Origin: Ulva prolifera
Lineage: Eukaryota; Chlorophyta; Ulvophyceae; Ulvales; Ulvaceae
NCBI GenBank assembly: GCA_023078555.1
Contig: CM041197.1
Location: forward strand, 6,531,810 to 6,595,809
Direction: 5' to 3'
Length of the DNA stretch: 64,000 nucleotides
The position numbers and the translations under genes are program-made. Positions within the stretch are counted from its first letter, which is position 1. Every line of letters begins with the position of its first letter. The notes below the pieces were generated by a model. It was not told the DNA's origin, searched no databases, and saw only the letters and a program-made list of their open reading frames with translations. This document shows, piece after piece, positions 50,951 through 61,448 of this stretch.

Positions 50951-52750
50951 TCCAGGAGTGCTTTGTGCACCATCGCACGCCACGTGCATTGTCCATGCAC
51001 GCCATGTGCGTTGCCCATGCACGGCACGTGCGCACGCCCGCACGACCAGATATGCACTTGCAGGTTTGGCAATTCCATTGAAGACATAAAGAAGGTAATC
51101 ATTTGGTGCATTCGTGTTTGAGGATTTCCTGGTGTCCAGGAGTGCTTTGTGCACCATCGCCCGCCACGTGCGTTGTCCATGCACGCCATGTGCGTACCCC
51201 ATGCACGGCACGTGCGCACGCCCGCACGACCAGATATGCACATGCAGTTTTAATAGGTCCATTGCAGACATGAAGAAGGTAATCATTTGGTCCATTCGTG
51301 TTTGAGGACGTCCTGGTGCCCAGGAGTGCATCCTGCACCATCGCACGCCATGTGCGTTGCCCATGCACGTCACGTGCGCACGCCCGCACGACCAGATATG
51401 CACTTGCAGGTTTGGCAATTCCTCTGAAGACATACAGAAGGTAATCATTTGGTGCATTCGTGTTTGAGGACGTCCTGGTGTCCAGGAGTGCTTTGTGCAC
51501 CATCGCACGCCACGTGCGTTGTCCATGCACGCTATGTGCGTTGCCCATGCACGGCACGTGCGCACGCCCGCACGACCAGATATGCACATGCAGTTTTAAC
51601 AGGTCCATTGCAGACATGAAGAAGGTAATCATTTGGTGCATTCGTGTTTGAGGACGTCCTGGTGCCCAAGAGTGCATCCTGCTCCATCACACGTCACGTG
51701 CGTTGCCCATGCACGGCACGTGCGCACGCCCGCACGACCAGATGTGCACATGCAGGTTTGGCAATTCCTTTGACGACATAAAGAAGGTAATCATTTGATG
51801 CATTCGTGTTTGAGGACGTCCTGGTGTCCAGGAGTGCTTTGTGCACCATCGCCCGCCACGTGCGTTGCCCATGCCCGGCACGTGCGCACGCCCGCACGAC
51901 CAGATATGCACATGCAGTTTTAACAGGTCCATTGCAGACATGAAGAAGGTAATCATTTGGTGCATTCGTGTCTGAGGACGTCCTGGTGCCCAAGAGTGCA
52001 TCCTGCACCATCGCACGTCACGTGCGTTGTCGATGCACGCCATGTGCGTTGCCCATGCACGGCACGTGCGCACGCCCGCACGACCAGATATGCACTTGCA
52101 GGTTTGGCAATTCCATTGAAGACATAAAGAAGGTAATCATTTGGTGCATTCGTGTTTGAGGACGTCCTGGTGTCCAGGAGTGCTTTGTGCACCATCGCAC
52201 GCCACGTGCATTGTCCATGCACGCCATGTGCGTTGCCCATGCACGGCACGTGCGCACGCCCGCACGACCAGATATGCACTTGCAGGTTTGGCAATTCCAT
52301 TGAAGACATAAAGAAGGTAATCATTTGGTGCATTCGTGTTTGAGGACGTCCTGGTGTCCAGGAGTGCTTTGTGAACCATCGCCCGCCACGTGCGTTGTCC
52401 ATGCACGCCATGTGCGTACCCCATGCACGGCACGTGCGCACGCCCGCACGACCAGATATGCACATGCAGTTTTAACAGGTCCATTGCAGAAATGAAGAAG
52501 GTAATCATTTGGTCCATTCGTGTTTGAGGACGTCCTGGTGCCCAGGAGTGCATCCTGCACCATCGCACGCCATGTGCGTTGCCCATGCACGTCACGTGCG
52601 CACGCCCGCACGACCAGATATGCACTTGCAGGTTTGGCAATTCCTCTGAAGACATAAAGAAGGTAATCATTTGGTGCATTCGTGTTTGAGGACGTCCTGG
52701 TGTCCAGGAGTGCTTTGTGCACCATCGCACGCCACGTGCGTTGTCCATGC
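50951..52750 (+). repeat. Mosaic satellite segment
   Basis: Alternating long and short monomers with local variants: GAGGATTTCCTGG at 51120, CATACAGAAGG near 51432, GTCTGAGGACG near 51970 and GTTGTCGATGCACG near 52030. The ACGCTATGTGCG core variant appears repeatedly here and further right. No clear higher-order period. Confidence 0.78.
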
Positions 52751-55700
52751 ACGCTATGTGCGTTGCCCATGCACGGCACGTGCGCACGCCCGCACGACCA
52801 GATATGCACATGCAGTTTTAACAGGTCCATTGCAGAAATGAAGAAGGTAATCCTTTGGTCCATTCGTGTTTGAGGACGTCCTGGTGCCCAGGAGTGCATC
52901 CTGCACCATCGCACGCCATGTGCGTTGCCCTTGCACGTCACGTGCGCACGCCCGCACGACCAGATATGCACTTGCAGGTTTGGCAATTCCTCTGAAGACA
53001 TAAAGAAGGTAATCATTTGGTGCATTCGTGTTTGAGGACGTCCTGGTGTCCAGGAGTGCTTTGTGCACCATCGCACGCCACGTGCGTTGTCCATGCACGC
53101 TATGTGCGTTGCCCATGCACGGCACGTGCGCACGCCCGCACGACCAGATATGCACATGCAGTTTTAACAGGTCCATTGCAGACATGAAGAAGGTAATCAT
53201 TTGGTGCATTCGTGTTTGAGGACGTCCTGGTGCCCAAGAGTGCATCCTGCTCCATCACACGTCACGTGCGTTGCCCATGCACGGCACGTGCGCACGCCCG
53301 CACGACCAGATGTGCACATGCAGGTTTGACAATTCTATTGAAAACATGGAGAAGGTTATCATGTTATGCATTCGTGTTTGAGGATGTCCTGGTGTCCAGG
53401 AGTGCTTTGTGCACCATCGCCCGCCACGTGCGTTGCCCATGCACGCCATGTGCGTACCCCATGCACGGCACGTGCGCACGCCCGCACGACCAGATATGCA
53501 CATGCAGTTTTAACAGGTCCATTGCAGAAATGAAGAAGGTAATCATTTGGTCCATTCGTGTTTGAGGACGTCCTGGTGCCCAGGAGTGCATCCTGCACCA
53601 TCGCACGCCATGTGCGTTGCCCATGCACGTCACGTGCGCACGCCCGCACGACCAGATATGCACTTGCAGGTTTGGCAATTCCATTGAAGACATAAAGAAG
53701 GTAATCATTTGGTGCATTCGTGTTTGAGGATGTCCTGGTGTCCAGGAGTGCTTTGTGCACCATCGCCCGCCACGTGCGTTGTCCATGCACGCCATGTGCG
53801 TACCCCATGCACGGCACGTGCGCACGCCCGCACGACCAGATATGCACATGCAGTTTTAACAGGTGCATTGCAGACATGAAGAAGGTAATCATTTGCTGCA
53901 TTCGTGTTTGAGGATGTCCTGGTGTCCAGGAGTGCTTTGTGCACCATCGCCCGCCACGTGCGTTGTCCATGCACGCCATGTGCGTACCCCATGCACGGCA
54001 CGTGCGCACGCCCGCACGACCAGATATGCACATGCAGTTTAAACAGGTCCATTGCAGACATGAAGAAGGTAATCATTTGGTGCATTCGTGTTTGAGGACG
54101 TCCTGGTGCCCAGGAGTGCATCCTGCACCATTACACGTCACGTGCGTTGCCCATGCACGGCACGTGCGCACGCCCGCACGACCAGATGTGCACATGCAGG
54201 TTTGGCAATTCCTTTGACGACATAAAGAAGGTAATCATTTGGTGCATTCGTGTTTGAGGATGTCCTGGTGTCCAGGAGTGCTTTGTGCACCATCGCCCGC
54301 CACGTGCGTTGTCCATGCACGCCATGTGCGTACCCCATGCACGGCACGTGCGCACGCCCGCACGACCAGATATGCACATGCAGTTTAAACAGGTCCATTG
54401 CAGACATGAAGAAGGTAATCATTTGGTGCATTCGTGTTTGAGGACGTCCTGGTGCCCAGGAGTGCATCCTGCACCATTACACGTCACGTGCGTTGCCCAT
54501 GCACGGCACGTGCGCACGCCCGCACGACCAGATGTGCACATGCAGGTTTGGCAATTCCTTTGACGACATAAAGAAGGTAATCATTTGGTGCATTCGTGTT
54601 TGAGGACGTCATGGTGTCCAGGAGTGCTTTGTGCACCATCGCCCGCCACGTGCGTTGCCCAAGCCCGGCACGTGCGCACGCCCGCACGACCAGATATGCA
54701 CATGCAGGTTTGACAATTCTATTGAACACATGGAGAAGGTTATCATGTTATGCATTCGTGTTTGAGGATGTCCTGGTGTCCAGGAGTGCTTTGTGCACCA
54801 TCGCACGCCACGTGCGCTGTCCATGCACGCTATGTGCGTTGCCCATGCACGGCACGTGCGCACGCCCGCACGACCAGATATGCACATGCAGTTTTAACAG
54901 GTCCATTGCAGAAATGAAGAAGGTAATCATTTGGTCCATTCGTATTTGAGGACGTCCTGGTGCCCAGGAGTGCATCCTGCACCATCGCACGCCATGTGCG
55001 TTGCCCTTGCACGTCACGTGCGCACGCCCGCACGACCAGATATGCACTTGCAGGTTTGGCAATTCCTCTGAAGACATAAAGAAGGTAATCATTTGGTGCA
55101 TTCGTGTTTGAGGACGTCCTGGTGTCCAGGAGTGCTTTGTGCACCATCGCACGCCACGTGCGTTGTCCATGCACGCTATGTGCGTTGCCCATGCACGGCA
55201 CGTGCGCACGCCCGCACGACCAGATATGCACATGCAGTTTTAACAGGTCCATTGCAGACATGAAGAAGGTAATCATTTGGTGCATTCGTGTTTGAGGACG
55301 TCCTGGTGCCCAAGAGTGCATCCTGCTCCATCACACGTCACGTGCGTTGCCCATGCACGGCATGTGCGCACGCCCGCACGACCAGATGTGCACATGCAGG
55401 TTTGACAATTCTATTGAAAACATGGAGAAGGTTATCATGTTATGCATTCGTGTTTGAGGATGTCCTGGTGTCCAGGAGTGCTTTGTGCACCATCGCCCGC
55501 CACGTGCGTTGCCCATGCACGCCATGTGCGTACCCCATGCACGGCACGTGCGCACGCCCGCACGACCAGATATGCACATGCAGTTTTAACAGGTCCATTG
55601 CAGAAATGAAGAAGGTAATCATTTGGTCCATTCGTGTTTGAGGACGTCCTGGTGCCCAGGAGTGCATCCTGCACCATCGCACGCCATGTGCGTTGCCCAT

Positions 55701-56240
55701 GCACGTCACGTGCGCACGCCCGCACGACCAGATATGCACTTGCAGGTTTGGCAATTCCATTGAAGACATAAAGAAGGTAATCATTTGGTGCTTTCGTGTT
55801 TGAGGATGTCCTGGTGTCCAGGAGTGCTTTGTGCACCATCGCCCGCCACGTGCGTTGTCCATGCACGCCATGTGCGTACCCCATGCACGGCACGTGCGCA
55901 CGCCCGCACGACCAGATATGCACATGCAGTTTTAACAGGTGCATTGCAGACATGAAGAAGGTAATCATTTGCTGCATTCGTGTTTGAGGATGTCCTGGTG
56001 TCCAGGAGTGCTTTGTGCACCATCGCCCGCCACGTGCGTTGTCCATGCACGCCATGTGCGTACCCCATGCACGGCACGTGCGCACGCCCGCACGACCAGA
56101 TATGCACATGCAGTTTAAACAGGTCCATTGCAGACATGAAGAAGGTAATCATTTGGTGCATTCGTGTTTGAGGACGTCCTGGTGCCCAGGAGTGCATCCT
56201 GCACCATTACACGTCACGTGCGTTGCCCATGCACGGCACG
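52751..56240 (+). repeat. 2076-bp higher-order repeat (six dimers) with nested 346-bp duplication
   Basis: Heads 53034/55110, 53218/55294, 53726/55802 and 53910/55986 are 2076 bp apart (six 162 and six 184). Within it, 53910 and 54256 start two near-identical 346-bp dimers carrying AGTTTAAACAG. Because the extra dimer is missing in the second copy, later points match at 1730 bp instead (54484/56214). Shared variants include ATTTGCTGCATTCG and GTTGCCCAAGCCCGGC. Confidence 0.85.
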
Positions 56241-58451
56241 TGCGCACGCCCGCACGACCAGATGTGCACATGCAGGTTTGGCAATTCCTTTGACGACATA
56301 AAGAAGGTAATCATTTGGTGCATTCGTGTTTGAGGACGTCATGGTGTCCAGGAGTGCTTTGTGCACCATCGCCCGCCACGTGCGTTGCCCAAGCCCGGCA
56401 CGTGCGCACGCCCGCACGACCAGATATGCACATGCAGGTTTGACAATTCTATTGAACACATGGAGAAGGTTATCATGTTATGCATTCGTGTTTGAGGATG
56501 TCCTGGTGTCCAGGAGTGCTTTGTGCACCATCGCACGCCACGTGCGTTGTCCATGCACGCCATGTGCGTTGCCCATGCACGGCACGTGCGCACGCCCGCA
56601 CGACCAGATATGCACTTGCAGGTTTGGCAATTTATTTGAAGACATAAAGAAGGTAATCATTTGGTGCATTCGTGTTTGAGGACGTCCTGGTGTCCAGGAG
56701 TGCTTTGTGCACCATCGCACGCCACGTGCATTGTCCATGCACGCCATGTGCGTTGCCCATGCACGGCACGTGCGCACGCCCGCACGACCAGATATGCACT
56801 TGCAGGTTTAGCAATTCCATTGAAGACATAAAGAAGGTAATCATTTGGTGCATTCGTGTTTGAGGATGTCCTGGTGTCCAGGAGTGCTTTGTGCACCATC
56901 GCCCGCCACGTGCGTTGTCCATGCACGCCATGTGCGTACCCCATGCACGGCACGTGCGCACGCCCGCACGACCAGATATGCACATGCAGTTTTAACAGGT
57001 GCATTGCAGACATGAAGAAGGTAATCATTTGCTGCATTCGTGTTTGAGGATGTCCAGGTGTCCAGGAGTGCTTTGTGCACCATCGCCCTCCACGTGCGTT
57101 GTCCATGCACGCCATGTGCGTACCCCATGCACGGCACGTGCGCACGCCCGCACGACCAGATATGCACATGAAGTTTAAACAGGTCCATTGCAGACATGAA
57201 GAAGGTAATCATTTGGTGCATTCGTGTTTGAGGACGTCCTGGTGCCCAGGAGTGCATCCTGCACCATCACACGTCACGTGCGTTGCCCATGCACGGCACG
57301 TGCGCACGCCCGCACGACCAGATGTGCACATGCAGGTTTGACAATTCTATTGAAAACATGGAGAAGGTTATCATGTTATGCATTCGTGTTTGAGGATGTC
57401 CTGGTGTCCAGGAGTGCTTTGTGCACCATCGCACGCCACGTGCGTTGTCGATGCACGCCATGTGCGTTGCCCATGCACGGTACGTGCGCACGCCCGCACG
57501 ACCAGATATGCACTTGCAGGTTTGGCAATTCCATTGAAGACATGAAGAAGGTAATCATTTGGTGCATTCGTGTTTGAGGACGTCCTGGTGCCCAGGAGTG
57601 CATCCTGCACCATTACACGTCACGTGCGTTGCCCATGCACGGCACGTGCGCACGCCCGCACGACCAGATATGCACTTGCAGGTTTAGCAATTCCATTGAA
57701 GACATAAAGAAGGTAATCATTTGGTGCATTCGTGTTTGAGGATGTCCTGGTGTCCAGGAGTGCTTTGTGCACCATCGCCCGCCACGTGCGTTGTCCATGC
57801 ACGCCATGTGCGTACCCCATGCACGGCACGTGCGCACGCCCGCACGACCAGATATGCACATGCAGTTTTAACAGGTGCATTGCAGACATGAAGAAGGTAA
57901 TCATTTGCTGCATTCGTGTTTGAGGATGTCCAGGTGTCCAGGAGTGCTTTGTGCACCATCGCCCTCCACGTGCGTTGTCCATGCACGCCATGTGCGTACC
58001 CCATGCACGGCACGTGCGCACGCCCGCACGACCAGATATGCACATGAAGTTTAAACAGGTCCATTGCAGACATGAAGAAGGTAATCATTTGGTGCATTCG
58101 TGTTTGAGGACGTCCTGGTGCCCAGGAGTGCATCCTGCACCATCACACGTCACGTGCGTTGCCCATGCACGGCACGTGCGCACGCCCGCACGACCAGATG
58201 TGCACATGCAGGTTTGACAATTCTATTGAAAACATGGAGAAGGTTATCATGTTATGCATTCGTGTTTGAGGATGTCCTGGTGTCCAGGAGTGCTTTGTGC
58301 ACCATCGCACGCCACGTGCGTTGTCGATGCACGCCATGTGCGTTGCCCATGCACGGTACGTGCGCACGCCCGCACGACCAGATATGCACTTGCAGGTTTG
58401 GCAATTCCATTGCAGACATGAAGAAGGTAATCATTTGGTGCATTCGTGTTT
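56241..58451 (+). repeat. 876-bp tandem duplication (GATGTCCAGGTG variant)
   Basis: 56.84-57.52 kb recurs at 57.72-58.40 kb, offset 876 bp. Both copies carry GATGTCCAGGTG, CATCGCCCTCCACG, CACATGAAGTTTAAAC and GTTGTCGATGCACG. The copies differ at their right edge (GAAGACATGAAG versus GCAGACATGAAG). Confidence 0.85.
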
Positions 58452-58657
58452 GAGGACGTCCTGGTGTCCAGGAGTGCTTTGTGCACCATCGCACGCCACG
58501 TGCGTTGTCCATGCACGCTATGTGCGTTGCCCATGCACGCTATGTGCGTTGCCCATGCACGGCACGTGCGCACGCCCGCACGACCAGATATGCACATGCA
58601 GTTTTAACAGGTCCATTGCAGAAATGAAGAAGGTAATCATTTGGTCCATTCGTATTT
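58452..58657 (+). repeat. 206-bp monomer with three 22-bp core units
   Basis: The next GAGGAYGTC after 58452 is at 58658, a spacing of 206 = 162 + 44. The core repeats the 22-bp unit three times, two of the copies carrying the ACGCTATGTGCG variant. I saw no other monomer of this length. It shows the 22-bp unit can still expand. Confidence 0.92.
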
Positions 58658-61448
58658 GAGGACGTCCTGGTGCCCAGGAGTGCATCCTGCACCATCGCAC
58701 GCCATGTGCGTTGCCCTTGCACGTCACGTGCGCACGCCCGCACGACCAGATATGCACTTGCAGGTTTGGCAATTCCTCTGAAGACATAAAGAAGGTAATC
58801 ATTTGGTGCATTCGTGTTTGAGGACGTCCTGGTGTCCAGGAGTGCTTTGTGCACCATCGCACGCCACGTGCGTTGTCCATGCACGCTATGTGCGTTGCCC
58901 ATGCACGGCACGTGCGCACGCCCGCACGACCAGATATGCACATGCAGTTTTAACAGGTCCATTGCAGACATGAAGAAGGTAATCATTTGGTGCATTCGTG
59001 TTTGAGGACGTCCTGGTGCCCAAGAGTGCATCCTGCTCCATCACACGTCACGTGCGTTGCCCATGCACGGCATGTGCGCACGCCCGCACGACCAGATGTG
59101 CACATGCAGGTTTGACAATTCTATTGAAAACATGGAGAAGGTTATCATGTTATGCATTCGTGTTTGAGGATGTCCTGGTGTCCAGGAGTGCTTTGTGCAC
59201 CATCGCCCGCCACGTGCGTTGCCCATGCACGCCATGTGCGTACCCCATGCACGGCACGTGCGCACGCCCGCACGACCAGATATGCACATGCAGTTTTAAC
59301 AGGTCCATTGCAGAAATGAAGAAGGTAATCATTTGGTCCATTCGTGTTTGAGGACGTCCTGGTGCCCAGGAGTGCATCCTGCACCATTACACGTCACGTG
59401 CGTTGCCCATGCACGGCACGTGCGCACGCCCGCACGACCAGATGTGCACATGCAGGTTTGGCAATTCCTTTGACGACATAAAGAAGGTAATCATTTGGTG
59501 CATTCGTGTTTGAGGACGTCATGGTGTCCAGGAGTGCTTTGTGCACCATCGCCCGCCACGTGCGTTGCCCAAGCCCGGCACGTGCGCACGCCCGCACGAC
59601 CAGATATGCACATGCAGGTTTGACAATTCTATTGAACACATGGAGAAGGTTATCATGTTATGCATTCGTGTTTGAGGATGTCCTGGTGTCCAGGAGTGCT
59701 TTGTGCACCATCGCCCGCCACGTGCGTTGTCCATGCACGCCATGTGCGTACCCCATGCACGGCACGTGCGCACGCCCGCACGACCAGATATGCACATGCA
59801 GTTTTAACAGGTGCATTGCAGACATGAAGAAGGTAATCATTTGCTGCATTCGTGTTTGAGGATGTCCTGGTGTCCAGGAGTGCTTTGTGCACCATCGCCC
59901 GCCACGTGCGTTGTCCATGCACGCCATGTGCGTACCCCATGCACGGCACGTGCGCACGCCCGCACGACCAGATATGCACATGCAGTTTAAACAGGTCCAT
60001 TGCAGACATGAAGAAGGTAATCATTTGGTGCATTCGTGTTTGAGGACGTCCTGGTGCCCAGGAGTGCATCCTGCACCATTACACGTCACGTGCGTTGCCC
60101 ATGCACGGCACGTGCGCACGCCCGCACGACCAGATGTGCACATGCAGGTTTGGCAATTCCTTTGACGACATAAAGAAGGTAATCATTTGGTGCATTCGTG
60201 TTTGAGGACGTCATGGTGTCCAGGAGTGCTTTGTGCACCATCGCCCGCCACGTGCGTTGCCCAAGCCCGGCACGTGCGCACGCCCGCACGACCAGATATG
60301 CACATGCAGGTTTGACAATTCTATTGAACACATGGAGAAGGTTATCATGTTATGCATTCGTGTTTGAGGATGTCCTGGTGTCCAGGAGTGCTTTGTGCAC
60401 CATCGCACGCCACGTGCGTTGTCCATGCACGCCATGTGCGTTGCCCATGCACGGCACGTGCGCACGCCCGCACGACCAGATATGCACTTGCAGGTTTGGC
60501 AATTTATTTGAAGACATAAAGAAGGTAATCATTTGGTGCATTCGTGTTTGAGGACGTCCTGGTGTCCAGGAGTGCTTTGTGCACCATCGCACGCCACGTG
60601 CATTGTCCATGCACGCCATGTGCGTTGCCCATGCACGGCACGTGCGCACGCCCGCACGACCAGATATGCACTTGCAGGTTTAGCAATTCCATTGAAGACA
60701 TAAAGAAGGTAATCATTTGGTGCATTCGTGTTTGAGGATGTCCTGGTGTCCAGGAGTGCTTTGTGCACCATCGCCCGCCACGTGCGTTGTCCATGCACGC
60801 CATGTGCGTACCCCATGCACGGCACGTGCGCACGCCCGCACGACCAGATATGCACATGCAGTTTTAACAGGTGCATTGCAGACATGAAGAAGGTAATCAT
60901 TTGCTGCATTCGTGTTTGAGGATGTCCAGGTGTCCAGGAGTGCTTTGTGCACCATCGCCCTCCACGTGCGTTGTCCATGCACGCCATGTGCGTACCCCAT
61001 GCACGGCACGTGCGCACGCCCGCACGACCAGATATGCACATGAAGTTTAAACAGGTCCATTGCAGACATGAAGAAGGTAATCATTTGGTGCATTCGTGTT
61101 TGAGGACGTCCTGGTGCCCAGGAGTGCATCCTGCACCATCACACGTCACGTGCGTTGCCCATGCACGGCACGTGCGCACGCCCGCACGACCAGATGTGCA
61201 CATGCAGGTTTGACAATTCTATTGAAAACATGGAGAAGGTTATCATGTTATGCATTCGTGTTTGAGGATGTCCTGGTGTCCAGGAGTGCTTTGTGCACCA
61301 TCGCACGCCACGTGCGTTGTCGATGCACGCCATGTGCGTTGCCCATGCACGGTACGTGCGCACGCCCGCACGACCAGATATGCACTTGCAGGTTTGGCAA
61401 TTCCATTGAAGACATAAAGAAGGTAATCATTTGGTGCATTCGTGTTTG
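58658..61448 (+). repeat. Rearranged copy of 54.8-57.5 kb (offsets 3710, 3180 and 3872)
   Basis: 58.66-59.38 kb matches 54.95-55.67 kb at 3710 bp. 59.39-59.70 kb matches 56.21-56.52 kb at 3180 bp. 59.70-61.4 kb matches 55.83-57.5 kb at 3872 bp. 3872 minus 3180 is 692, which is the tandem offset between the AAGCCCGGC units at 59.57 and 60.26 kb. One larger copy event, a switch in register and a 692-bp duplication account for all three offsets. Confidence 0.83.
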
